A DNA stretch of 64,000 nt, taken from the NCBI RefSeq assembly GCF_000389965.1, contig NC_021191.1, positions 8,061,501 to 8,125,500 on the forward strand. The letters run 5' to 3'. This stretch comes from Actinoplanes sp. N902-109 (GTDB lineage: Bacteria; Actinomycetota; Actinomycetes; Mycobacteriales; Micromonosporaceae). The translations under genes and the position numbers were made by a program. The notes beneath the pieces are model-generated. The model ran no database searches and was not told the DNA's origin. It was given only the letters and a program-made list of their open reading frames with translations. Shown here in pieces: positions 51,868-59,695 of the stretch. Each line of letters begins with the position of its first letter. The first letter of the stretch is position 1.

Positions 51868-52282
51868 ATGGACGGGCCGCTGACGACGCGAACAGTCCGC
51901 CACCCCCATACACGGCCGACGCCGCTACCCGCGCATGCGGCCGGAGCCGCTACCAACGCACACGGGCCGCTACCCGCACGCACGGGCCACTGACAACGCG
52001 CACAGTCCGCCACCCGCGCGCACGGCCACTGACAACGCGCACAGTCCGCCACCCGCGCACACGACCGGAGCCGCTACCGGCGCGCACCAGCCGCTACCCG
52101 CACGCACGGGCCACTGACGATGCGCACAGTCCGCTACCCGCGCATACGACCGAAGCCGCCACCCGCGCACGCGGCCGGAGCCGCAACCGACGCGCACGAG
52201 CAGCCACCCGGACGCACGGGCCACTGACGACGCGCGCGGTCCGCTACCGGCACGCACGAGCCGCTACCGCACGCCGTCACCG
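51868..52282. repeat. Degenerate minisatellite-like tract
   Basis: Copies of GGCC(A/G)CTGAC(A/G)A(C/T)GCGCACAG followed by TCCGC(C/T)ACCC start at 51875, 51985, 52024, 52109 and 52219. They are interleaved with shorter units like CGGCCGGAGCCGCTACC and CACGAGCCGCTACC. Spacing is irregular. All frames read as Pro/His/Thr/Arg low complexity with stops, so it looks non-coding. Confidence 0.7.
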
Positions 52283-52527
52283 CCTGGCCGAACGAGCCGA
52301 CCGGATCACCCTTGAACTCGGATGGTGATCACCGCCGAACTTGGCAGAGGTAAGCGTCTGACTCTTGATCGCCGACGCCCCCGCCCCCGCCCCGGAAGGC
52401 GGCCGGAAACGCGGCCTTACCGGCCGAAGCAGCTGAAGCAGCCGGAACAGTCGAAGCAGTCGACGCGGCCGGACAGTCGAAGCAGCTCAAGCGGCCGAAG
52501 CGGCCATGACATGCGGAGATCGCCGGG
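52283..52527. other. Low-complexity intergenic DNA
   Basis: Contains a second short-period patch (GAAGCAGC/GAAGCAGTCGA around 52425-52500: GCAGCTGAAGCAGCC, GAACAGTCGAAGCAGTCG, AGTCGAAGCAGCTC). No gene is recognised. Confidence 0.4.
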
Positions 52528-52929
52528 TCACTCGCCAGGGTCGCGGCGGCGGTGCGGCCGGGGCAGTTCGTCGAACGGAGTGTCGCGCGGACCGCCCAGA
52601 AGGTCGCCGCGCGGGGGCACCCAGTCGCGCCAGGGGCCGAGGTGTGGGGGGATGGTGACCGCGGCGCCGTCGCCGGCTCCCTGGAGTTCGCGGAGGTAGG
52701 CCAGGACCCGGGCTGCTGCGGCGCCGCCGTCGCGGACGATGGCCGCCAGGATCTCGGTCTCGTCGCCCAGGTCGACGCCCCGGCGGTTGAGCATGGTGGC
52801 GAGTCCGATCAGCAGCCGGACCACCTCGCTCGCGTCCCGCTCGGCGTCGGGCAGGCTGCTCATCGCGAGCCGTCCGATCCGGCCGGGGGCGGTACGAGCC
52901 GCGATTCCCAGCGATCGTTCATTTCTCAC
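52528..52929 (-). CDS. Hypothetical protein
   Basis: 133 residues from a GTG with GAGGGG close upstream; an ATG 22 codons later (MSSLPDAERDASEV) is an alternative. A helical core 'EVVRLLIGLATMLNRRGVDLGDETEILAAIVRDGGAAAARVLAYLREL' and a Pro/Arg-rich tail (PPRGDLLGGPRDTPFDELPRPHRRRDPGE). Cytoplasmic; no family recognised. Confidence 0.6.
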   Translation of the reverse strand: MRNERSLGIAARTAPGRIGRLAMSSLPDAERDASEVVRLLIGLATMLNRRGVDLGDETEILAAIVRDGGAAAARVLAYLRELQGAGDGAAVTIPPHLGPWRDWVPPRGDLLGGPRDTPFDELPRPHRRRDPGE

Positions 52930-53204
52930 GTTCCCCTCGCCACCGCTGTGCACGATCCCCGCCGGACACACACATCGATGACACTGCTGAAATGTATTCG
53001 TCCCGCTACGCACCGTCCATCCGATGCGCGCAGCGGTTGTCCGAATCGCGCTCGGTCGGTGCCGGGCCTGGGCGTGGGCCTGGGATTCCGCCGCAGGGGC
53101 TCCGCATGATCCTGCCATTGTCCGGGCCGGATTCCGTGGCGCCGGGCGGCTGACGTTGTGATCCGTCACCCGTGGGGTATGACGGTCCGGGAGAGGAGGC
53201 AGCG
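52930..53204. other. Divergent intergenic region
   Basis: 275 bases between two divergent hypothetical genes. No operator-like symmetry was noticed. GAGAGGAGG at 53191-53199 is the ribosome site of the rightward gene. Confidence 0.4.
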
Positions 53205-53492
53205 ATGACCGAGCCGATCCGGCCGTTGGAAGAGCAGCCCGAGGTGGTGGACGCCATCGAGGATGACGTGGCGGTGAGCGAGTTCGTCGGCGACGGCGGT
53301 CCCGACGCCGATTCGCCCGTCTTTGTGGAGCCCGGCAGCCAGCCCGAGATCCGCACCGGCGCCGAGCAGCCGTGGGATCCCGAGGATCTGGCGGTGGCCG
53401 AGGGCCGCGACCCCACGCCCGAGAATGTCGAGCGCGCCCGCGAGGAATGGGAACGCGACGGCGCCGCCGCTGTCGAACGCACTGTTCCCTGA
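53205..53492 (+). CDS. Small acidic hypothetical protein
   Basis: 95 residues with a very good ribosome site (GAGAGGAGG). Strongly acidic and Pro-rich, probably disordered (PLEEQPEVVDAIEDDVAVSEFVGDGGPDADSPVFVEPGS), ending in a helix-like 'NVERAREEWERDGAAAVERTVP'. No signal or membrane segment. The family is not known to me. Confidence 0.7.
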   Translation: MTEPIRPLEEQPEVVDAIEDDVAVSEFVGDGGPDADSPVFVEPGSQPEIRTGAEQPWDPEDLAVAEGRDPTPENVERAREEWERDGAAAVERTVP

Positions 53493-53628
53493 CCCCGCCC
53501 CGCCGCCTTGTCAAGCGTCAGTGCCGCCACCGACGCTCCGGGGCAGGTGCGGCGACGACACGGGCCGGCACATCTGGGCCAGGCCCACGGGTGTGCCGGC
53601 CGGCGAACGGCGTCGACCGGACGGCCCG

Positions 53629-54147
53629 CTAGAGCTTCCGGGCCCAGTTCTGGCCGACGAGGTCCGGGCCGAAACCGCGGTGCGGCGCCTCGTCGACGAG
53701 TTCGAAGCCGGCGGCCTGATAGATGCGTCGCGCCGAGACCTGGGCGCTGACGGTCCACAGGGTCAGCCGCTGGTAGCCCGCTCCGGTGGCGAAGCGGACG
53801 CATTCGTCGACCAGTGCACTGCCGAGGCCGTGCCCGCGCGCTCCCGGCCGTACGAGAAGAAGTCGCAGTTGGGCGGTCGTGTCGTCAGCAGCGACGCAGA
53901 AGACGGACCCGGCGCGCTCGCCGTCGACCTCGCCGATCCAAGCCGCCGAGCGAACCGGAGCACCAGCGGCCGCACCAGCCGGGTCACCAGCAGTCGAGCC
54001 GGCCGCCGCGAAATCGGCGACGATGCGGGCGACGAGCGCCTCGAAGGCGGGGCTCCAGCCGTAGCCGCCCACGTAGTCCTCGCCGTGCGCCATGACCACC
54101 CAGCCCAGGTCGCCCGGCTCAGCCAGCCGGCGGATCGTCGCGCCCAT
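53629..54147 (-). CDS. GNAT acetyltransferase under TetR control
   Basis: 172 residues from the ATG at 54147, with GAGGTGG upstream. GNAT fold: motif A 'LRLLLVRPGARGHGLGSALVDECVRFA' with R-G-H-G-L-G as the acetyl-CoA loop, then 'LTLWTVSAQVSARRIYQAAGFELVDEAP'. It resembles the acetyltransferases often fused to or beside MarR/TetR regulators. Divergent from a TetR gene over 48 bases that hold a perfect palindrome, so co-regulation is likely. Confidence 0.88.
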   Translation of the reverse strand: MGATIRRLAEPGDLGWVVMAHGEDYVGGYGWSPAFEALVARIVADFAAAGSTAGDPAGAAAGAPVRSAAWIGEVDGERAGSVFCVAADDTTAQLRLLLVRPGARGHGLGSALVDECVRFATGAGYQRLTLWTVSAQVSARRIYQAAGFELVDEAPHRGFGPDLVGQNWARKL

Positions 54148-54159
54148 GCCGCACCACCT

Positions 54160-54181
54160 CACTGAAACAGTCGTTTCAGTG
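54160..54181. promoter_or_regulatory. TetR operator between GNAT and tetR genes
   Basis: Perfect 22-base palindrome: arms CACTGAAAC and GTTTCAGTG around AGTC. It sits in the middle of the 48-base divergent gap, 13 bases from the GNAT start and 15 bases before the TetR start, where binding would block both. Confidence 0.85.
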
Positions 54182-54195
54182 GTAAGAATGCGCTC

Positions 54196-54753
54196 GTGAG
54201 CGACGCTCCGGCAAGTGCCCGCAAGACCGAACTTCTGGAAGCCGCGTACGGCTACGCCCGTGAGCACGGCCTGGCCGATCTCTCCCTGCGGCCCCTGGCA
54301 GCGGCGATCGGGTCGAGCCCGCGGGTGCTGCTGTTCCTGTTCGGGTCCAAGGACGAGCTGATCCGCGCCCTGCTCGCTCGCGCCCGCGCCGACGAGCTGG
54401 AGCTGCTCGACGCGGCGCGGGGCACGGGGCTCGCGGCGGTGACCCGCCGGATCTGGGAGTTCCTGGCCGCGCCCGAGCATCGCGCGCTGCTCACGCTCTG
54501 GGTCGAGGCGTACGCCCGATCGCTCACCGACCCGCAGGGACCATGGCGCGACTTCGCCGGGGACACCGTGCGCGACTGGCTCGGCCTGCTCGCCGCCGCC
54601 CAGCCGCCGGCCGAGCGGTCCACCGCCGCCGGTCAGGCCCGGCGCAGCCTGGCGTTGGCGGCGTTGCGGGGTGCCCTGCTCGACCTGCTCGCCACCGGCG
54701 ACACGGACCGGACGACCGCCGCCGTCGAGCGCGTCACTGCACAGTTGCGGTGA
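54196..54753 (+). CDS. TetR-family regulator
   Basis: 185 residues from a GTG. HTH 'RKTELLEAAYGYAREHGLADLSLRPLAAAIGSSPRVLLFLFGSKDELIRALL' at about 9-58. In most TetR proteins the recognition helix ends in a YxxFxSKDEL-like YYHF; here it is LLFLFGSKDEL. The C-terminal domain is helical. The 3' end overlaps the convergent molybdo-oxidoreductase by 20 bases. Its operator is probably the 54160-54181 palindrome. Confidence 0.92.
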   Translation: MSDAPASARKTELLEAAYGYAREHGLADLSLRPLAAAIGSSPRVLLFLFGSKDELIRALLARARADELELLDAARGTGLAAVTRRIWEFLAAPEHRALLTLWVEAYARSLTDPQGPWRDFAGDTVRDWLGLLAAAQPPAERSTAAGQARRSLALAALRGALLDLLATGDTDRTTAAVERVTAQLR

Positions 54754-56212
54754 TGCTGTGCCAGCCCGTCGCACCGTCCGGGAACGGGGTGACCCGCTGC
54801 TCGGTCTGCACAGCGCCGGTGCCATCGGTCGCGCGGACGGTCAGCGTGTGCGGACCGGGCGTGGCGTCCCAGGCCCACCGCCACTGCACCCAGGTGTCCG
54901 AGGACGGCACCGGCAGCAGATCGGCCTTCTGCCAGGGGCGGTCGTCGACCCGCACCTCGACGTTGCGGATGCCCCGGCCCTGCGCCCAGGCCACCCCGGC
55001 CACGGTCACCGTGCCCGCGTCGAGCTGGGCGAACGGCTTCGGCGCGTCGATCCGCGAGGCGGTCTTGACCGGGCCACGGGCACCCCAGCCCCGTTTCACC
55101 CAGTACGCGTCGTAGTCGGCGAAGGTGGTCAGTTCCAGCTCGTCGAGCCACTTGCAGGCACCGGCGTACCCGAACAGGCCGGGGGTCAGCATCCGGACCG
55201 GGAAACCGTGCTCGAGCGGCAGCGGCTTGCCGTTCATCCCGACCACCAGCATGGCGTCCCGGCCGTCCAGGACCGTGGCGACCGGCGTACCGATCGTCAT
55301 GCCCTCGACCGAGCGGGCCACGAGCTGGTCCGCCGCCGGGTCCAGATCCAGCTCGCGCAGCAGCGGCGCCAGCGGCACCCCCAGCCACCGGGCGGTGCCG
55401 ATGTACGGACCGCCGACCTCGTTCGACACACAGTTGAGCGTGATGTCGCGCTCGATCAGCGGCCGCTTGAGCAGGTCGTCGAAGCTGAGCGTCCGTTCCT
55501 TGCCGAGCATGCCGTGGATGCGCAGCCGCCACGTCGACACGTCGATGCGCGGGACGCTCAGCGCGGTGTCGACCCGGTAGAAGTTGGTGGAGTAGAAGCC
55601 GTCGGCAACCCCGCTGGGCAGCGGCTTGGCCGGGTCGGCGGGGGCCGGGAAGGTGATGGCCTCGCGCGAGCGGGTCACCGCCCCGCCGCGGACCCGCTTG
55701 ATGGTCGCGGCGGCGCCCCCCGCCACCAGGGCGCCGCCGCCGACCACCAGGGCCGCCCGCAGGAACTTGCGCCGGTCGACAACGACCTCGCGCGCCGGAC
55801 GGGCCAGCCGGTACAGCAGGAAACCGGCGATCGCGGCGCCCACCAGCGACGGCACCGCGTCGTACGGCATCGCCACCGGGCGGGCCAGCGCCGCCCCCGC
55901 ACCCGCGACACCGAACACCGCTGCCCCGGCGAAGGCGATCCACCGGCGCCGGAACGCGGCAATGCCCACCGCGGCCGTGAACAGTGCCAGTACCAGGGCG
56001 ATGCTGCCGAGCAGCACCGGCTTGTCATGGGTGCCCAGGGTGCGGACCGCGAATTCCTTGACCGGTGTCGGTGCCGCATCGATGACCGCTCCGCCGACCG
56101 CCACCAGGGGGCCGGCCTGCGGCCGGGTGGCCGCCGCGAGCAGTTCCGCGGCAGCCACCCCGAGCGCGGCGCAGAGCACACCGATCAGCGCCGGCTTTCC
56201 CGTACGCAGCAC
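54734..56212 (-). CDS. Membrane-bound sulfite-oxidase-family molybdo-oxidoreductase
   Basis: 492 residues from a GTG. Helices at about 7-28, 65-87, 92-110, 120-137 and 150-170 precede the catalytic part. The Moco domain starts near 200, with the molybdenum-ligand cysteine at C261 (ITLNCVSNEVGG). Other markers are 'GTARWLGVPLAPLLRELD', 'HGFPVRMLTPGLFGYAGACKWLDELEL' and a C-terminal Mo-co dimerisation domain (GVAWAQGRGIRNVEVRVDD). It faces outside and may reduce or oxidise sulfur or other small oxides; YedY/MsrP-like methionine-sulfoxide chemistry is one option. One base after the fasciclin gene; same SigK-type transcript. Confidence 0.92.
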   Translation of the reverse strand: MLRTGKPALIGVLCAALGVAAAELLAAATRPQAGPLVAVGGAVIDAAPTPVKEFAVRTLGTHDKPVLLGSIALVLALFTAAVGIAAFRRRWIAFAGAAVFGVAGAGAALARPVAMPYDAVPSLVGAAIAGFLLYRLARPAREVVVDRRKFLRAALVVGGGALVAGGAAATIKRVRGGAVTRSREAITFPAPADPAKPLPSGVADGFYSTNFYRVDTALSVPRIDVSTWRLRIHGMLGKERTLSFDDLLKRPLIERDITLNCVSNEVGGPYIGTARWLGVPLAPLLRELDLDPAADQLVARSVEGMTIGTPVATVLDGRDAMLVVGMNGKPLPLEHGFPVRMLTPGLFGYAGACKWLDELELTTFADYDAYWVKRGWGARGPVKTASRIDAPKPFAQLDAGTVTVAGVAWAQGRGIRNVEVRVDDRPWQKADLLPVPSSDTWVQWRWAWDATPGPHTLTVRATDGTGAVQTEQRVTPFPDGATGWHSITATVQ

Positions 56213-56213
56213 G

Positions 56214-56864
56214 TCAGCTCTTCGGCATCAGGACGGAGTCGATGATGTAGACGGTCGCGTTCGCCGTCTGCACGTTGCCGCACACCACCGAGGCGTCGCC
56301 GACCTTGAAGTCCGTGCCACTGCCGGTCACCGTGACGCTGTCACCCTCAAGCGTCTTGTGCGTGCCCGCCAGGTCGGCCGGGGCCAGCTTCCCGGGCACG
56401 ACGTGGTAGGTCAGGATGCTGGTCAGCTGCTTCTTGTCGGCCAGCACCTTCTTCAGGTCGCCCGCCGGGATCTTGTCGAAGGCCGAGTTCGCCGGGGCGA
56501 ACACGGTCAGCGCGTCCGCGGTGTTCAGCGAGTCCACGAGTCCGGCCTTCTTGACCGCGCTGACCAGGGTGGAGAGCACCGGGTTGCCGGACGCGGCGGT
56601 GGCCACCGGCACCTGCGCCATCGCGGCGAAGCTGCCCGGGTTGGAGTCGTCGGTCGGCACGGCCGAACATCCGGCGCCGAAGTTCGTCATGGTGTCCGAG
56701 GATCCCGACGAAGCCATCGGAGCCGCGGACGACATCATCGGCGCGGGCGTGGTAGCCATCGGGGCCGACGCCGAGTCGGAGCTGTCCGAGTCACTGCCGC
56801 AAGCGGCGAGCGAGACGGTGAACAGTGCAGCGGCGGCGACAGCGGTGAACTGCTTGGTGCGCAT
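56214..56864 (-). CDS. Fasciclin-domain lipoprotein (MPT83/MPT70-like)
   Basis: 216 residues. Lipoprotein signal with lipobox LAAC (C22), then a Ser/Met/Pro linker with repeated AP-M motifs. The fasciclin (FAS1) domain covers about 75-216: 'NPVLSTLVSAVKKAGLVDSLNTADALTVFAPANSAFDKIP', 'LTYHVVPGKLAPADLAG', 'ATVYIIDSVLMP'. Such proteins sit on the cell surface and mediate adhesion-type contacts. A CCATCC-N16-CGAATC promoter lies upstream, and the gene order matches the mycobacterial SigK regulon with mpt83/mpt70. Confidence 0.93.
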   Translation of the reverse strand: MRTKQFTAVAAAALFTVSLAACGSDSDSSDSASAPMATTPAPMMSSAAPMASSGSSDTMTNFGAGCSAVPTDDSNPGSFAAMAQVPVATAASGNPVLSTLVSAVKKAGLVDSLNTADALTVFAPANSAFDKIPAGDLKKVLADKKQLTSILTYHVVPGKLAPADLAGTHKTLEGDSVTVTGSGTDFKVGDASVVCGNVQTANATVYIIDSVLMPKS

Positions 56865-56902
56865 TTTGAGCCCCTCGGTAGTGGTTTTTTACCCTCACTA
56901 CT

Positions 56903-56930
56903 GATTCGAACCCGTATGGCACCCGGATGG
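56903..56930 (-). promoter_or_regulatory. SigK-type promoter of the fasciclin gene
   Basis: On the minus strand CCATCC (56925-56930) and CGAATC (56903-56908) are separated by exactly 16 bases, 39 bases upstream of the start codon. The same two hexamers and spacing occur before sigK itself. From memory this matches the mycobacterial SigK consensus. Confidence 0.85.
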
Positions 56931-56933
56931 GTC

Positions 56934-57674
56934 CTATTTCAAAGAAATTTGGGCGTACAACGGCAGGGTGGGCTCGGCCGAGCCGCCGGCCGGTTCCAGG
57001 GTCACCCCGAGGGCGTCGCTGCTGGGCAGCCCCTCGACGATCGTCACCGCCGAACCCTGTCCGGCGGCCATCACACCGGCGTCGGTGGGCGTGGTGCCGT
57101 GGATCGACCACATCTGGAAGGCCTGGCCGGCGCCCGGCGCGTGATCCGCGCCGAGCGACACCACCGCCGCGTTCCGGGCAGCCGACGACGCCACCGTGAC
57201 CTTGCCACCCCCGCGCACCGACGACGTGCGCACCAGCACGTCCGGCGCGGCCAGGATCGCCTGGATGCGGGCCTCCCGGAGCTGAGCCGCCGCGGCGACC
57301 GCACTCTGGTCCCGTACCCGCTGGTCCTGGATGGCGTAGACGGTCGTGCCGGTGCCCGCGGCCAGCACCAGCGCGGCGGCCGCGGCCAGCGTCAACCGCC
57401 GCACCCGGCTGGGACGCGCCTGGGTCGCGGGAGCCGCCGACTCGGCCGGGGGCAGCTGCCGGGTCCGGCCGATCGCGGCCATCACCTCGGTGCGCAACCG
57501 CGGCGGGGGCACCGACCAGGTGCTGTCCGCCATCCGCGCCGATGTCTCGCGCAGCTCGTCCAGCTCCAGCCGGCAGGACTCGCACTCCGTGACGTGCCGC
57601 TCGAACGCGACCCGCTCAAGATCGTCGACCGCGTCGAGCACGTATGCCCCGACCAGCGAATGGACGTCAATCAT
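56934..57674 (-). CDS. rskA: Anti-sigma-K factor RskA
   Basis: 246 residues. N-terminal zinc-associated anti-sigma motif H-x3-C-x2-C (FERHVTECESC, H27, C31, C34), then a helix at about 94-115. The outside RskA domain carries 'AQFQMWSIHGTTPTDAGVM'-type sequence (QAFQMWSIHGTTPTDAG) and a 'LGVTLEPAGGSAEPT' end typical of the family. It holds SigK at the membrane until regulated proteolysis. The start overlaps the sigK stop (ATGA). The last bases abut the fasciclin promoter, so that promoter drives only the downstream effectors. Confidence 0.94.
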   Translation of the reverse strand: MIDVHSLVGAYVLDAVDDLERVAFERHVTECESCRLELDELRETSARMADSTWSVPPPRLRTEVMAAIGRTRQLPPAESAAPATQARPSRVRRLTLAAAAALVLAAGTGTTVYAIQDQRVRDQSAVAAAAQLREARIQAILAAPDVLVRTSSVRGGGKVTVASSAARNAAVVSLGADHAPGAGQAFQMWSIHGTTPTDAGVMAAGQGSAVTIVEGLPSSDALGVTLEPAGGSAEPTLPLYAQISLK

Positions 57675-58279
57675 GAGGCCACCTCCACACCCAGACAGTC
57701 CCGCAACCGGATCAGCCCGTCCCGCATCCGGGTCTTGATCGTCGGCAGCGGGGCGCCGAGCAGATCGGCCACCTCCCGGTACGAGTGACCCTGGTAGTAG
57801 GCGAGTGTCACAGCCTGCCGCTGCAGCTCGGTGAGATCGTCCATGCAGCGGCGCACCTGCTGGCGCTCCAGCCGCCCGGACACCTCTTCCACCACCTCGT
57901 CGTACGGGGTGTCGACGGAGGCCACACCGACCTTCAGCGTGCGATCGGCGGAGGCCTGCTCGGCGCGCACCCGGTCGACCGCCCGGCGGTGGGCGATCGT
58001 GAACATCCATGCCGTCGCGGAACCCCGCGAACCGTCGAAGCGGGCAGCGGTGCGCCAGACCTCGACCAGCACCTCCTGCGCCACCTCCTCGGCCTGCGCG
58101 GGGTCGCGGAGCACCCGGCGGATCAGCCCGTAGACGCGCGGGGCCACCAGGTCGTACAGCCGTGCGAACGCTTTCTCGTCGCCACGCGCGACCTCTCGTA
58201 ACAGGTCGCCGATGTCGGCTGGCGGGGCCGGCACAGCAGACAGGTGCTCCGGTCGCCGGGCGGTGCCGTACTCCGACAT
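57671..58279 (-). CDS. sigK: ECF sigma factor SigK
   Basis: 202 residues from the ATG at 58279 (MSEYGTARRPEHL), with GAGAGG 8 bases upstream; a GTG at 58303 is less likely. Region 2 is 'FARLYDLVAPRVYGLIRRVLRDPAQAEEVAQEVLVEVWRTAARFDGSRGSATAWMFTIAHRRAVDRVR'. Region 4 is 'LTELQRQAVTLAYYQGHSYREVADLLGAPLPTIKTRMRDGLIRLRDCL'. The sigK-rskA pair and adjacent fasciclin gene support the SigK (ECF19-like) assignment over other ECF types. Its own promoter has the SigK-type elements, so it is autoregulated. Confidence 0.94.
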   Translation of the reverse strand: MSEYGTARRPEHLSAVPAPPADIGDLLREVARGDEKAFARLYDLVAPRVYGLIRRVLRDPAQAEEVAQEVLVEVWRTAARFDGSRGSATAWMFTIAHRRAVDRVRAEQASADRTLKVGVASVDTPYDEVVEEVSGRLERQQVRRCMDDLTELQRQAVTLAYYQGHSYREVADLLGAPLPTIKTRMRDGLIRLRDCLGVEVAS

Positions 58280-58317
58280 CGGTGTCGCCTCTCGCTCATC
58301 CACTCCCGTTCAACGCT

Positions 58318-58345
58318 GATTCGGAACCCGGAGCCACGTGGATGG
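58318..58345 (-). promoter_or_regulatory. SigK-type autoregulatory promoter of sigK
   Basis: Minus-strand CCATCC (58340-58345), 16 bases, CGAATC (58318-58323), ending 39 bases upstream of the sigK ATG. Identical elements and spacing to the fasciclin promoter at 56903-56930. Confidence 0.85.
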
Positions 58346-58355
58346 GAGGTAACGG

Positions 58356-59252
58356 CTACGAAATAGTGATCGTGCGCCCGCTGCTCAGCGACTCGGCGGC
58401 GGCGGCCAGGATCCGCACCACCTGGGCGCCGAACTCCAGGTCGAGCGGCGACGCCGGACCACCGTCGGCCGCACTGATCAGCGCGTCGACGGCCCGGCCG
58501 AACGCCTCCACCGGCTGCCACGGGGCCGCCGGCACCGGCGCCACGCCGGACTCGCCGTAGAACGCCGCGTCCTCGCGCTCGAGCCGGGCCGGCGCGTCGA
58601 CCGTGAGGGTCAGCGTGGTGACCGCGCCGCCGGTGTGGCGCAGCAGCACATGGGTCATGTCCCGGGTGCCGGCCAGCGCGGTGACCTGCTGCACCGGGCC
58701 GAGCACCGGCAGCACCAGCGCGGTGGCGTGCGGGCCGACGTCCCACAGGCCGCCGCTCTCCTTGCGCCACGGTGACTCGCCGAACGGGTTGCCGTCCTGG
58801 AAGATCGAGCCGAGGTGGTCGACCCGGGCCTCCAGCCAGCCGCCGGTCGCCGCGGCCCCGGCCAGGAACTCCTCGATCTGCGGCATGAACCGGCGAGTGA
58901 AGAACACCACACCGGCGGCATTGTTCTCCCGCGCGGCGCTCACGATCAGCTCGGCGCTCTCCACCGTGAACGCGATCGGCTTGTCCAGCAGCAGGTGCTT
59001 GCCCGCGCGGGCGGCCCGGATCGCGATGTCGGCCTGCGCATCCGGCGGCAGGGCCACGGTGATCGCGTCGACGTCGGCGATCAGGTCGTCCAGGTCGGCG
59101 TAGGGCTGCACCCCGTGCCGCCCGGCGAGTTCCGCGGCCTTCTGCTCGTTGCGGCCCCACACCCCGACGAACTCCACGTCCTTGTGCGCGGCGAGGGCCG
59201 GAGCGTGCGCCAGATGGGCCCACGGCCCCGTACCGAAAAGTCCGAACCGCAT
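58356..59252 (-). CDS. Gfo/Idh/MocA-family oxidoreductase
   Basis: 298 residues. N-terminal Rossmann fold MRFGLFGTGPWAHLAHAPAL (G-x-G-x-x-A/G), 'VGVWGRNEQKAAELAGRHG', and the D-K-P catalytic-lysine motif in HLLLDKPIAFTVE (family EKP). The C-terminal alpha/beta domain has 'GGLWDVGPHATALVLPVLG' with the GxHxxD-like HAT. Substrate unknown, probably a sugar or cyclitol derivative. Slightly short for the family (usually 330-350). It precedes sigK, but that gene has its own promoter. Confidence 0.9.
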   Translation of the reverse strand: MRFGLFGTGPWAHLAHAPALAAHKDVEFVGVWGRNEQKAAELAGRHGVQPYADLDDLIADVDAITVALPPDAQADIAIRAARAGKHLLLDKPIAFTVESAELIVSAARENNAAGVVFFTRRFMPQIEEFLAGAAATGGWLEARVDHLGSIFQDGNPFGESPWRKESGGLWDVGPHATALVLPVLGPVQQVTALAGTRDMTHVLLRHTGGAVTTLTLTVDAPARLEREDAAFYGESGVAPVPAAPWQPVEAFGRAVDALISAADGGPASPLDLEFGAQVVRILAAAAESLSSGRTITIS

Positions 59253-59329
59253 GGTCGTGCCGCCTTCCCGCGCTGGATCACCCGGCCGAAAGCTAACACG
59301 CTCGAACTGATCAGTACGCTGTGCCGGTG

Positions 59330-59695
59330 ATGAACGGCCCGCTCTCGCTCGCCACGATCATCGTGGCCCTGGTGCTGGGTGTCTGGTATGTGATCCGCTG
59401 CGCGCTGAACAAGCGGCCGACCAACACCGACCTGTGGGCCATGATCGGCCTCGGTGTGCTGGTGGTGGTGCTCGTGGTGGTCGCCGTCGTCGGTCTCTTC
59501 ACCGACCAGCGTCCGAGCGACTGGACCACGTTCGTCGGCTACCTGATCACCACGATCGCGTTCGCGCCGGTCGGGGTGTATCTGGCCCGTCTCGAGCCGA
59601 CCCGCTGGGGCCTGCTCATCCTGGCCGTCGCGGCGCTCACGCTGCCGGTCCTGGTGCTGCGTCTGCAGCAGATCGCGGAGGTGACCAGTGGCTGA
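59330..59695 (+). CDS. Small membrane protein, unknown
   Basis: 121 residues from the ATG at 59330; a GTG three codons earlier is possible and neither has a strong ribosome site. Four hydrophobic helices (LATIIVALVLGVWYVI, LWAMIGLGVLVVVLVVVAVVGLF, TFVGYLITTIAFAPVGVYLA, WGLLILAVAALTLPVLVL). It overlaps the next membrane gene by 8 bases, so the two are made together. A pair of this kind recurs in actinobacteria, but I know no function. Confidence 0.75.
   Translation: MNGPLSLATIIVALVLGVWYVIRCALNKRPTNTDLWAMIGLGVLVVVLVVVAVVGLFTDQRPSDWTTFVGYLITTIAFAPVGVYLARLEPTRWGLLILAVAALTLPVLVLRLQQIAEVTSG

Noticed and set aside
51868..52282. CRISPR array
   Set aside because: Repeat units are degenerate, interleaved, unevenly spaced and without unique spacers of constant length; no cas genes.
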